Positions 1 through 9,424 of a stretch of 64,000 nucleotides of DNA are shown piece after piece. Where the stretch lies: NCBI GenBank assembly GCA_022844165.1, contig JALHMH010000001.1:248001-312000 (forward strand), written 5' to 3'. The translations under genes and the position numbers were made by a program. The notes under the pieces were generated by a model. That model worked only from the letters and a program-made list of their open reading frames with translations, had not been told where the DNA came from and ran no database searches. Position 1 is the first letter of the stretch, and each line of letters opens with the position of its first letter. The DNA comes from Lysobacterales bacterium (lineage in GTDB: Bacteria; Pseudomonadota; Gammaproteobacteria; Xanthomonadales; SZUA-5).

Positions 1-2
1 TT

Positions 3-224
3 CTCACTGATCCATACAACGCTCCCGTCGACGCGGGATTTTCGAGTCCGATTCCGGGCGTGCCCGCCTGGTGCGGAACCCAGCCCTTTACCAGCAATGT
101 TGTTGATCTGGCGCCATATGCCGGGCAAACGGCACAGTTCCGCTTCCGACTGACTTCCGATTCGTCCGTCAGCCTTCCGGATGGCTGGATCATCGATAAC
201 GTCGAAGTTAAGCGTTGCAATTGA
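3..224 (+). CDS. C-terminal end of a secreted protein (beta-sandwich 'anchor J'-like domain), 5' partial
   Basis: The frame is open from the left edge and ends with TGA at 222-224, giving 73 codons of C-terminus. The visible part contains YAGQTAQFRFRLTSDSS followed by DGWIIDNVEV. This is the layout I know from the last strands of choice-of-anchor-J/MAM-like beta-sandwich domains found at the ends of secreted peptidases and adhesins. The protein ends in VEVKRCN. An intrinsic terminator follows 26 bases downstream, which supports this being the true end of a transcription unit. The catalytic or main domain lies outside the window, so the function cannot be named. Confidence 0.7.
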   Translation, partial: LTDPYNAPVDAGFSSPIPGVPAWCGTQPFTSNVVDLAPYAGQTAQFRFRLTSDSSVSLPDGWIIDNVEVKRCN

Positions 225-250
225 GAACTGTCAGTCGATGATGGAAATGA

Positions 251-278
251 AAACCCCCGGCCTTGCCGGGGGTTTTTT
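251..278 (+). terminator. Intrinsic terminator
   Basis: There is a perfect 11-bp stem (AAACCCCCGGC with GCCGGGGGTTT) around a CTT loop, followed by a run of six T on the + strand. It closes the partial gene upstream. The A-run on its left side means it could also stop transcription from the opposite direction. Confidence 0.9.
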
Positions 279-421
279 CAATTTGCGTCACTTGCTAACA
301 GTATGCTTCGAGATGAAGGGAGGAGGGATCAGGCGCTTGCGTGACCGATCCGTGTGATCCGCCACAGTGCCGCCAGTTGGCTTTCTGTTATCAGCCTGGT
401 GCGAGATCGCGATTGCAGAAA

Positions 422-847
422 CTACTTGCCAATGGAGAGGGTGACGCTGCAATCGTAAATGTCGATACAGCCGATCCCCAGCCAGTCGTTGCAGGTGTCG
501 CCGCTCGGACCCTTGTCGCCGTTCTTGACCAGGGCGACCTTGCAGCTGATCTCCACGCCTTCGGTCGGATCGGCGCCGTCTGGAATGGGCAACTTCAGAT
601 CGCCGACCTCAGCTGTGTAACTCCGGCCGTCGGAAGTGGCGCGGGTGGGACCGGACCAGGCGTCGCTGAGCAGTGGCAGTGCGTCACGCGGCCGGCCATC
701 GGCTCCGAGGGTCATCGCTTGGTCGAGTGGAAAGCGGATGGTTCCGCGCTGATATTGCAGCTGAATCGACTGGCCATCTGCGGCGTTGGCGGTCGCCGGC
801 ATCAACATCGGGAAGGTGCAAGCAATAAAAAGCAGACGAATGTTCAC
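422..847 (-). CDS. Small exported protein of unknown function
   Basis: This 141-residue protein has a clear signal peptide: MNIRLL, a hydrophobic core, then a probable cleavage after ATANA near residue 22. The start is GTG at 845-847, chosen because GAGGGAG lies about seven bases upstream and the signal peptide begins exactly there. The mature protein contains four cysteines in its last third, including DTCNDWLGIGCIDIYDC, which suggests disulfides in the periplasm or outside the cell. I do not recognise the family. The opposite-strand frame over the same bases has no signal peptide and looks like a shadow. Confidence 0.7.
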   Translation of the reverse strand: MNIRLLFIACTFPMLMPATANAADGQSIQLQYQRGTIRFPLDQAMTLGADGRPRDALPLLSDAWSGPTRATSDGRSYTAEVGDLKLPIPDGADPTEGVEISCKVALVKNGDKGPSGDTCNDWLGIGCIDIYDCSVTLSIGK

Positions 848-952
848 GGATAATCTCCCTCAGGTTCGGAGTGGCGGATGCCACGCCTTAACCCAACAGT
901 ACGCACGCGAATGCGGCCACAGATCAACGTGCCAGGAACCTAAGCGGTGGGC

Positions 953-3949
953 TTACTCAAACGAGTTTGCGAAGACGAACTCAGGTGGAATTTGAGCGTT
1001 GTATCGTCCGCCGGTGTTGAGTAAACCGCTACCACTTTCGCCACCCCAGACGATCATCTCGTTGCCGGTCCATACGGCCGAGTGCCGACTTCTCGCACTT
1101 GGCGATCCGCTGCTTGATATCAATTGCCAACGATCTGTTTCAGGCCGATAGCGCCCTCCACTTGCTAGATAATCAGCACCAAAGCCAGCCCAGATTATCA
1201 CTTCGCTGCCTGTCCATATGGCCGTATGTCCGAACCTCGCACTTGGGGCATTGCCCATTGGCATTGCCTTCCAGCTGATAGTGCCTGGGTCGTAGCGAGC
1301 ACCGTCACCGAAATCAGAACCAACACGTCTGCCGCCCCAAACGACCATCTCGGCACCAGTCCACACGGCGGTGTGATCGTACCGTCCGGCTGGCGCACCG
1401 TTGCTTTGAGTCGCCTGCCAGACATCAGAGCGAGGGTCATAATGTCCACCATCGCCAATGTGAGTGCCGTCACCATAGCCGCCCCAGATGATCATTTCGC
1501 TCCCCGTCCACACTGCAGTGTGCGCGTACCGAGGGCTCGGCGCGCCACTGCTTTGAGTGGCCCGCCAGGTATCCATGCCAGGGTCATAACGTCCGCCACT
1601 GTCGAGAAACGGGCCGCCATAGCCGCCCCAAACAATCATCTCACTGCCAGTCCACACAGCGGTATGTCCGAACCGCTGACTTGGCACGTCAACGCCTTGT
1701 AACGAGCGCCAGCTATTGGTACCAGGGCTGTATCGACCCCCGCTCGCAAGCGCGGAACCGCCCCGACCACCCCAGACGATCATTTCATTGCCGGTCCACA
1801 CGGCGACATGTCCGTACCGCCCGCTTGGCGATCCACTGGTCGGCATAGGCAGCCAGCTGTCGACGCTTGGGATGTAGCGCATGCCGTCGGCAAGGTGAGT
1901 ACTAGCGAGACCACCCCACAAAATCATCTCATTGCCGGTCCACACGGCGGTGTGCAGGCGGCGTGCGTCAGGCGCATCATTCGGCGTCGCTTGCCAGCTA
2001 TTGGTGTCGGGACGGTAGCGTCCGCCGCTGGCCGCGAAGAAACCGTCCGAGCCACCCCAGCCGCCCCAAACGATCATTTCGCTGCCAGTCCATACCGCCG
2101 AGTGGGAGTGCCGCGCGCTCGGCGCACTGCTATTTTGCATATCTTGCCAATCATCGGTCCTCGGGTTGTAGCGCCCGCCGCTGGCGACGAAGGATCCACC
2201 CCAACCACCCCAGACGATCATCTCGCTGCCGGTCCACACAGCGATGTGGCCGGACCGTGCACTTGGCGCACCAATGCTCTGACTCGCCAGCCAGTCATTG
2301 GTGTCCGGACGATACCGTCCGCCGCTCGCGAAATGATCTTCGCCGTCAAAACCACCCCAAACGACCATCTCACTGCCCGTCCATAGAGCCGAATGATGCC
2401 GACGCCCAGATGGCGCACCGATGTTTGGCATCGGCTGCCATCCATTCGTGCGCGGGTTGTAACGTGCGCCGGTTGCCAAATAAGAACCGTCATAACCACC
2501 CCAGACAATCATCTCGTTACCGGTCCACACCGCAGTGTGATTTCGACGTGCCTCAGGCGCATCTGTGCTGGCCATCGCCTGCCAGCTATCCTTGCCTGGG
2601 TCGAAACGCGCCCCGCTGAAAAGAAGAGTATCGCCAGCACCACCCCAAACGATCATCTCGCTACCGGTCCAAACCGCCGAGTGGCGATGCCGGCCACTGG
2701 GCGCCCCGTCGGGCGGCATTGGTCGCCAGCTATCGATGCTCGGGTTATAGCGCCCCCCATCAGCCAAATTCAGGGGGCTGGCGAGGCTTCCTGAGCCGCC
2801 CCACACAATCATCTCGGTACCTGTCCATACCACCGAGTGACCACTCCGCGCCCTCGGCGCACTGTTGGTCTGCGTCTGTTGCCAGCTGTCGGTGGTCGGG
2901 TTGTAACGTCCGCCGACTGCAAGTAGTCCGCTATCGTTTTCGCCACCCCAGATGATCATCTCAGTGCCGGTCCAGACAGCGGTATGAAGCCACCGCCCGT
3001 CCGGCACGTCCTTCATCGATCGCCAACTGCCTGATGCCTCTTTCTCCACAATCAACTCGGTTCCTGTGATCTCGGGCAGCTCCAGTAGCTCAACCACGAC
3101 TCTTGCTGCTGGATGGGACTTGCGTTGATCTGTCCACCAAGCGTCGAAACTCCGCTTGGGCCAGTAGCGAGTGCGTACTTCCAGGCGATCTTGCTGATCC
3201 GACAGTAGCGTCTCCTCGACAAAACCATTTGCAGTCTCGCGAAGAGACGGTTGGTAGAAATCTGCCCAAAGTAGACGTTTTCCAGACAACTGTAACCGCG
3301 AACGCATTTGGCCAAAATCCGCAACGTTGAGATCGACGGTCATTGGCACTGTCGCTGATTCTGGAGCAACTCTTGGCGGAGACGATTCATCCCTTAGCAG
3401 GTACACAATGCGCTGCTCCGCTCCACCGCTGCGTTCAATCAAATCGGCGGCGGCGCCAGCCGCCAGAACCGACTGCGCCGTCGCGCGCAGCGCACGGCGT
3501 TGCCGTTCATCGTAAGCGTATGCCTCGCGCAAACGGCGCGCGACGAGCAGGGGGCGCACCAGGCATTCGCCAATCAACACGGCATCGTTACCCAGCGCCT
3601 GAAATTGCTCGCGAAGGCGATCCGGTGCGCGGGTGCCGAATGCAATGCGGTTAAGTTCCGTTTGAAGCGCATGCCGATCAATGCGCACGTTGTACCACTG
3701 GAAGAGCGCAGCTTCCTGGCGCAGCGCGTCAGTAACTTGCTGGCGGAGAAGCACATCACTGAAAACCGAAGCACGAGCCGGCTTGGGGTGAGGATTCGAT
3801 TCCGGCCAAATCGTGTGCGACCACTTCAAGTCCTCGATGATCGCCGAGCATGCGACGCGTTCGTCGAGCCTCAAAGCAGCAGCATTCGCCGTGCAGCATG
3901 CGATCATCAACATCCAAATCAGGCGGGCCAGCACGTTCGCTTTCATCAA
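953..3949 (-). CDS. Exported kelch-repeat protein with 14 repeats and an FANSFE tail
   Basis: The protein has 998 residues. A signal peptide (MMKANVLARLIWMLMIACCTANA) is followed by a helical region to about residue 200 that looks loosely like the N-terminal helices of SurA-type periplasmic chaperones (inference). From about residue 310 to the end there are 14 kelch units of roughly 50 residues. Each carries a variant of HTAVWTGSEMIVWGG, then GGRYNP and a DSWQ-like strand. Fourteen units would fit two seven-bladed beta-propellers. The protein ends PPEFVFANSFE; a similar tail ends the deiminase at 10585. At DNA level the repeats form a tandem array from about 1010 to 3010. It is divergent from the Rhs remnant. 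The binding partner is unknown. Confidence 0.85.
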   Translation of the reverse strand: MMKANVLARLIWMLMIACCTANAAALRLDERVACSAIIEDLKWSHTIWPESNPHPKPARASVFSDVLLRQQVTDALRQEAALFQWYNVRIDRHALQTELNRIAFGTRAPDRLREQFQALGNDAVLIGECLVRPLLVARRLREAYAYDERQRRALRATAQSVLAAGAAADLIERSGGAEQRIVYLLRDESSPPRVAPESATVPMTVDLNVADFGQMRSRLQLSGKRLLWADFYQPSLRETANGFVEETLLSDQQDRLEVRTRYWPKRSFDAWWTDQRKSHPAARVVVELLELPEITGTELIVEKEASGSWRSMKDVPDGRWLHTAVWTGTEMIIWGGENDSGLLAVGGRYNPTTDSWQQTQTNSAPRARSGHSVVWTGTEMIVWGGSGSLASPLNLADGGRYNPSIDSWRPMPPDGAPSGRHRHSAVWTGSEMIVWGGAGDTLLFSGARFDPGKDSWQAMASTDAPEARRNHTAVWTGNEMIVWGGYDGSYLATGARYNPRTNGWQPMPNIGAPSGRRHHSALWTGSEMVVWGGFDGEDHFASGGRYRPDTNDWLASQSIGAPSARSGHIAVWTGSEMIVWGGWGGSFVASGGRYNPRTDDWQDMQNSSAPSARHSHSAVWTGSEMIVWGGWGGSDGFFAASGGRYRPDTNSWQATPNDAPDARRLHTAVWTGNEMILWGGLASTHLADGMRYIPSVDSWLPMPTSGSPSGRYGHVAVWTGNEMIVWGGRGGSALASGGRYSPGTNSWRSLQGVDVPSQRFGHTAVWTGSEMIVWGGYGGPFLDSGGRYDPGMDTWRATQSSGAPSPRYAHTAVWTGSEMIIWGGYGDGTHIGDGGHYDPRSDVWQATQSNGAPAGRYDHTAVWTGAEMVVWGGRRVGSDFGDGARYDPGTISWKAMPMGNAPSARFGHTAIWTGSEVIIWAGFGADYLASGGRYRPETDRWQLISSSGSPSARSRHSAVWTGNEMIVWGGESGSGLLNTGGRYNAQIPPEFVFANSFE

Positions 3950-3983
3950 ACTATCGCTTCTTCTTATGTATCCGAAATTTTAG

Positions 3984-6538
3984 TGCGAAATTCTGACAGC
4001 CAAGCGGATCAGCTCACGGCCGGCGTCGACAACGTCTTGGGGTCGACGATATCGTTCTTTGCACCATATGTCGCGCGACTATTCGTACGACCGCTTCGCG
4101 CGCTCGGCGAGTGTGCAGACGTTATTGAAAGAGGACAAATACGTCAGCCGCACAACGTACGACAAATACGGGCGCGTGTTCCATTCCTTCGATCCGATCC
4201 GGACAGCACCAGCCCATTCGGCCAATTCCAGGTCTACTCAGCCGATGGATTCCCCATCGGGATTCGGGAAGCTGCGGATGGCACGACGGGTATCTTGTAC
4301 AACGAAGTCCTGTCGCTGACGGCACGGCAACAAGTCCGCCGCGAGCGTTATCACGGTAGCAACAATCTGGTCAGCGAGCGCACGTTCGACGACAACACCG
4401 GGCGCTTGGCGACAATTAGGACGGGCACATTCAGTGGAGGAGTCGTTGGTGGCCAGTTGCAGGATTGGACGACAAACTGGGACAAGAATGGCAATCTGAC
4501 GATGCGCCATGATCGAACCGCTGGCGCGGATTCGAAGGAAGTATTTGGCTACGATGCGCTCGATCGATTGACGACGGTGAACCAGACGATCGGCTCGTCG
4601 CCAGCCATCAACACGCTCACGCTCGCTTACGACCAGCTCGGCAACATCACCATGAAGTCCGGGTCTGGCGCCGCAAATCTTGGCGCCTACGCCTACAACA
4701 GCACCCCCGCGCAAACCGGTTGCGCGCTGCCCGCAGGCCCGCACGCGGTCAGTCTGGTCGCAGGCAAGAGTTACTGTTACGACGAAAACGGTAACAACAC
4801 GCAGGTGCGCAAATTCGGCAGCGCGATCCGTACCATCGCCTATACCGGCTTCGATCTGCCAGAGCAGATCGTGCGTAATGAGCCTACCAGTGAGGGAGCC
4901 ATCCAGGCCGAGGTGAGCTTCAAGTACGCGATCGATCGCAGTGTGTACGAGCGGCTTGACAACGATTCCACCAGGACGCGATACGTCGGCAATGTTGAGT
5001 TCATCGCCGATGGCAGGAGCGATATCGTCAAGCGCTACATTGGCGGCTTTCTGGTCATCACTAAAGTGCTCCAAGGTGGGAACGCCACCTATGACTATTT
5101 GCTGCGCGACAGTTTAGGGAGCATCGATACGGTTGCCAGCGAAACCGGGGCGCTCAGGAGCCGCCAGAGCTTCAATGCGCACGGCCAGCGGCGCAACGCC
5201 GCGACCGCCGGTGGCGGCTGGACCTTGTTGACGCTGCTCCAAGCCGCCGCATTTGCCAACACCACCAGCCCGACCACTCAGGGGTTCACCGGCCATGAGC
5301 AACTTGATCAAGTCGGCCTGGTGCATATGGGCGCACGGCTGTACGATGCCGAGATCGGGCGGTTCCTCCAGGCCGACGACTTCGTCGAACCTGAGGCCAC
5401 GCAGGGGCTGAATCGGTACAGTTATGTACTCAATAATCCGCTGACCGCCACCGATCCGACGGGGAACTTCTCGCTTAGGCAGGCGATCGGGATTGTCATT
5501 GGCGTCGTCGCCGCGATCATCAGCCAGCAGTATTGGGCAATCGACAAACTGATCTCGTTCGGCATCGCCGTTGCTGGCGGATTCGCAAGCGCAGCGATCT
5601 CGACCGGCTCGCTCAAAGCAGGGTTGTGGGGTGCGGTCAGTGCGGCAGTGTTCTGGGGCATTGGCACGCAGTTCTCGAAGGCGTGGGCGTTCGACACGGG
5701 AACTGCTTGCACGCAGCACATGACCCGAGGGGCTGTTGCGGCAAAGGTCGCGGCACACGCAGCGACAGGAGGAACGCTTAGCGTCCTGCAGGGCGGCAAG
5801 TTTGGCCATGGATTCTTCTCCGCTGGATTTACTGAAGCGCTAAGTCCGGCCGTGGGACAGATGGGCGATGGAAAGTCGTTCGGAAGCGTTCTCGGACGTA
5901 CCGCAGCTAGCGCCACAATTGGTGGGACGGTGAGTAAGTTGACCGGTGGGTCGTTCGCAAATGGGGCGGTCACGGCGGCGTTCACGGTTGCGTTCGGAAA
6001 TGCGATCAGCGAAACCATTGCGTTTTCTGGGCAGGAAACGATGGAAGAAATGGTTGATCCGGAAGAAGATATCGGGTCTGGGGAAGCCATATTTAACGAG
6101 GTTGTCACAGAGTTTCGAGATTCCGGAAGCCTCCCGAGTCATATACAAATCGCGTACAGCGACGATTTAGCATACTTCAGAAACAACGAAATAGTGCGTT
6201 TTAGATCAGCGGAAGAGGCGCGGGCAGCGGGCTTTTATGGAGCAGGGATCGCTGGCTATACCCAGACCCGAGTTGTGGATGGGCAAACTCAAGCGCGAAT
6301 CCTGATTTTGAGAGGCGCTGCGCACCCACGAAGTGCACTTGTCGCCATGACTTCTATGGACAGAGCAACTTGGCGACCTATCGTATTCACCAGACATGGC
6401 ATGATGCGTTTTACGATTGCTCATGAGATCCGCCATGCACTTGACTCGTCTCTTGGTAGCTCTTCGGGCTTAGATCATTGGCGTGCGAATGAATACGGCA
6501 GGACCGTGTGCAGGCAACTTGGAGGTGGTTGTGGGTAA
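3984..6538 (+). pseudogene. Rhs/YD-repeat toxin gene: 5' truncated and frameshifted, with an HEIRH metallopeptidase-like tip
   Basis: Rhs hallmarks are plain: YD-type repeats (YDKYGRVFHSFD, YDALDRLTTVN), then the core end RLYDAEIGRFLQADDF and NRYSYVLNNPLTATDPTG near 5330-5460. After the core come a hydrophobic pre-toxin stretch and a variable tip from about 6000. The tip contains AHEIRHALD (HEIRH at 6422-6436) and a glutamate 18 residues after the motif (NEYGR), which fits a zinc metallopeptidase fold. The upstream frame opens only at 3984, so most of the N-terminal Rhs cage is missing. The frame breaks at 4191-4200, where GATCC is tandemly duplicated; removing one copy restores FHSFDPDSTSPFGQF. 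The part after the break is still a long open frame. It is probably a displaced, non-exported Rhs tip. Confidence 0.8.
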
Positions 6539-7058
6539 GTATTTTTTCTGTTTGTTTTTGTGCCCCTCGTTTGCGAGTGCTACAACTGAGGCCGCCTTGG
6601 TAAACAAAGATTATCGGCATGCGACGATTGTAGAAGCAGAAGCGACGGAGGCTGTTGACCGGGATTGTTATGTGTTCGAAACAAAGTCCGCTGGCAAGAT
6701 CAGTCTACGGATAATAGGAGTTGGACCAGGGGACAAATTTGTTGTGGTTCTGCCAAGGAGAATTCCGAAGTGTTTCGCGGTCCCGAGAGACCCAAGAGTT
6801 ATTATGCTCGTGACGGTCGATGGGCTTAATTTGGCGACACTGTCGTGCGATGGCTTCGACCCACTCGCTCGTTTTTTGGAGCTGAGTAGCATTGCATTAT
6901 TGGATGACAAAGAGCCGCGCAATTTCAATGGGTGCAATACGTCCAAAATTGTAGATAAGAGAGATGCGATGGCATTTCTATACCGAATGTGGCTGGGTGT
7001 AAACGTTGATGTCGTTGGTGGGAGCGCAATCGAACCTTTCTTACAAACTAAAGAATGA
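6531..7058 (+). CDS. Putative periplasmic immunity protein for the Rhs tip
   Basis: This is a 175-residue protein starting with GTG at 6531. The start overlaps the Rhs stop codon (6536-6538), and a near-perfect Shine-Dalgarno GGAGGTGG sits at 6521-6528 inside the last Rhs codons, so translation is probably coupled. The N-terminus (VGKYFFCLFLCPSFASATT) reads as a signal peptide, so the mature protein should be periplasmic. It has several cysteines but no family I recognise. Position, coupling and size are what is known of cognate immunity proteins of polymorphic toxins; export would imply that the toxin acts in the periplasm. The gene is visibly AT-richer than its neighbours, consistent with horizontal transfer. 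The immunity role is inference. Confidence 0.6.
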   Translation: MGKYFFCLFLCPSFASATTEAALVNKDYRHATIVEAEATEAVDRDCYVFETKSAGKISLRIIGVGPGDKFVVVLPRRIPKCFAVPRDPRVIMLVTVDGLNLATLSCDGFDPLARFLELSSIALLDDKEPRNFNGCNTSKIVDKRDAMAFLYRMWLGVNVDVVGGSAIEPFLQTKE

Positions 7059-7132
7059 GCGACGGCGACAACAATGCGTGGCGCACCTACACAGAATCAT
7101 TTGGTCCCTGTCGGCTCGGAGCACCAAGCTGA

Positions 7133-8079
7133 AAAAAGAGAAAGCTGAAAAAAGAGACACCCAGTTTTCGAAGCGCGCAAGCAGTGGTGGTGGCATCCAG
7201 GGCTACGGATGTCGAAATCGCTGTTCGGAGGAAGGAGGTTTTGAGCGCGCACGCAACGCGCCCAGACGCCAGCGGCGCCAAGAATCCCATGTGAGTTTCT
7301 CAGCCGGTCACGAGGCTCCGGGCGTAGCCGATGCCTTTGAGCCATTTCCGCTTCCACTCTGCGGCCTTGGCTTCGAGTGCTTCCACGCTGGCAACGAAGC
7401 GCCAATATCCAGAGCCGACGCCTTTGACGTGCGCGGTCCGGTAGTTGGAACTGGACTGCGGAGGAACTGGACTGCGGACACCCAGTGCGCCAGGCGAAGC
7501 TGGCGCGATCTAGGTGACAAATCGGAACTAACAATATTTGCCGCCTGTAACGTCTCCGCCGGGGCGATCATTCCGGAGTTTTGGCATCGAACAGCAAGGG
7601 GACATTGTTCGAGACTATTACTACCTGAGGCAGGGTAAGGAAAAAGAGACACCCGGTAAGGAAAAAGAGACACCCAGTTTTCGAAGCGCGCGAGCAGTGT
7701 GGTGGCATCTAGGGCTACGGATGTCGAAATCGCTGTTCGGAGGAAGGAGGTTTTGAGCGCGCACGCAACGCCTCCAGACGCCAGCGGCGCCAAAAGTCCC
7801 ATGTGAGTCTCTCAGCCGGTCACAAGGCTCCTGGCATAGCCGATGCCTTTGAGCCACTGCTGTTTCCACTGCGCAAGGGAAAAAGAGACACCCAGTTTTC
7901 GAAGCGCGCGAGCAGTGGTGGTGGCAAAAAAAGAGACACCCAGTTTTCGGAGCGCGCAAGCAGTGGTGGTGGCATCCAGGGCTACGGATGTCGAAATCGC
8001 TGTTCGGAGGAAGGAGTTTCTTGAGCGCGCACGCAACGCCCCCAGACGCCAGCGGCGCCAAGAATCCCATGTGAGTCTC
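7133..8079. repeat. Stacked partial copies of the 3' end of the REP-associated transposase unit
   Basis: There is no credible gene here. The segment from about 7148 to 7449 matches about 7927-8230, which includes the last ~150 bases of the transposase gene downstream; I see only scattered differences. A second, shorter copy runs from about 7659 to 7877. A head sequence of about 45 bases beginning AAAAAGAGACACCCAG and continuing TTTTCGAAGCGCGC then GCAGTGGTGGTGGC occurs near 7149, 7661, 7879 and 7927, with a fragment at 7639. Read on the - strand, each copy ends with TGGGTGTCTCTTTTT. This looks like repeated insertion or amplification of the element's 3' boundary. Confidence 0.8.
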
Positions 8080-9066
8080 TCAGCCGGTCACGAGGCTCCG
8101 GGCGTAGCCGATGCCTTTGAGCCATTTCCGCTTCCACTCTGCGGCTTTGGCTTCGAGCGCTTCCACGCTCGCAACGAAGCGCCAGTAACCTGAGCCGACG
8201 CCTTTGACATGCGCGGTCCAGTAGTTGGTGTCGAGTCCGAGTTTGCTTAACGCCGTCGGCTCACGCTCATCGATCTTGCCGCGTTTGCCGGGCCTGAGTT
8301 GGCGGCCGGTGTAGTCCACCAGCTCAATGTACTGGCGATTGCTCATCGCCAGTCTGGCGAACGCTTGGTCTTTCAACATATCGAATCCAAGCCGAACGCC
8401 GGCAATGGGTTGGATTGGTTCATCCGCTTTGCTGGGATCTTTGCGCAGTTCCTCGGCACGCACCTGCACGCTGGTGTGATCGCTGCTCTCGATGCTGTCG
8501 GCAATCCCTGCTCGAACCGGATTGAGGTCCACGTACGCCATCGCCGCGGCGAGCGCGGCTTCGTCGTCAAGCAACTGAGATTTGAATCGGCCTTCCCAGA
8601 AGCGCCCCGTCACGTCATCTTCTGCGTTCGCCTTGCGCGCGATGTGCTCGTCAAGACAGCGCATAAACCACGAAAGATCCGTGAGCCGATCGCGGCGAGC
8701 CTTAAGTGCAGCTTTGTCAGCGCACAGCGCTGCGATTTTCGCCGTGTTCTGTTCCGCCTCACGCGCCGGGAACAATTGCACCCAACGCCGGGCAATTTCC
8801 TCATCAGACCAATTGCGCGCGGCGGTCGGTTCAATCGACAGCACCACGTGCAGGTGGTTGCTCATCACGGCGTAGCTGTAAACATAGACCGCAAAAATCC
8901 CAGCCAATTGCACAATACGCGAGGCGATCATTGGCTTGCGGTGCTCGTAGTCCACGCCCGTGATCGGATCAATGCCGCACAGCCACGCGCGTCGCACACA
9001 TCGTGCAACGCAGTGATAGAAGGCTTGCTGGCCTTCGGCGACCGTGAGGTGGCGAGCTTGAGTCAT
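8080..9066 (-). CDS. REP-associated tyrosine transposase (Y1/HUH, IS200-like family)
   Basis: The protein has 328 residues counted from ATG at 9064-9066; the frame is open further upstream but shows no better start. The N-terminal domain contains SNHLHVVLSIEP, with the HUH metal-binding pair H71 and H73. It then has RFWEGRFKSQLLDD and YVDLNPVRAG, typical of the single-stranded-DNA Y1 transposases that move REP sequences (RAYT). This class cuts and rejoins hairpin-bearing DNA ends through a tyrosine. The gene appears intact and is followed by several copies of its own 3' end, which supports past activity here. A C-terminal extension (to WKRKWLKGIGYARSLVTG) is part of the repeated unit. Confidence 0.85.
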   Translation of the reverse strand: MTQARHLTVAEGQQAFYHCVARCVRRAWLCGIDPITGVDYEHRKPMIASRIVQLAGIFAVYVYSYAVMSNHLHVVLSIEPTAARNWSDEEIARRWVQLFPAREAEQNTAKIAALCADKAALKARRDRLTDLSWFMRCLDEHIARKANAEDDVTGRFWEGRFKSQLLDDEAALAAAMAYVDLNPVRAGIADSIESSDHTSVQVRAEELRKDPSKADEPIQPIAGVRLGFDMLKDQAFARLAMSNRQYIELVDYTGRQLRPGKRGKIDEREPTALSKLGLDTNYWTAHVKGVGSGYWRFVASVEALEAKAAEWKRKWLKGIGYARSLVTG

Positions 9067-9252
9067 GCGGCGATCATTGCGATGACCGCTGAGCTTGTCT
9101 GTAGGGCGTACGCTGAAAGTGGTGTCGGAATTTTCTGACAGCGAAGGAGTGCCGGCAATGTCTGGCTGGCTCGTCTGCTTTGCTGGGCTTGCCGCGCGGT
9201 TCTTCGGCACGCAATCTTGTCATGCCGAGTTGGCGAGTCGGCGCGCCCTTGC

Positions 9253-9282
9253 TTGACACATCCAGAATAATCCTCGCATTAT
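9253..9282 (+). promoter_or_regulatory. Probable promoter of tRNA-Asn
   Basis: A perfect -35 box TTGACA lies at 9253-9258, with CATTAT at 9277-9282 as a -10 box (4 of 6) after 18 bases. A GC-rich discriminator (GCGGGC) follows, as is usual for stable-RNA promoters. The tRNA begins 15 bases after the -10 box. Confidence 0.55.
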
Positions 9283-9296
9283 TGCGGGCTCACCGT

Positions 9297-9371
<75 letters not shown>

Positions 9372-9424
9372 AGCATCGTCAGGCTCGCCCATCGAGGCGG
9401 GCTTTTTCGTTTTTGGGGGCTGGC

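Noticed and set aside
341..853. A 170-codon frame opposite the small exported protein at 422-847
   Set aside because: The - strand frame has a signal peptide and a good ribosome-binding site; the + frame has neither.
7133..7972. Possible CRISPR array from regularly repeated 45-base units
   Set aside because: The units are not evenly spaced, the sequences between them are themselves repeats of a transposase end, and no cas gene is present.
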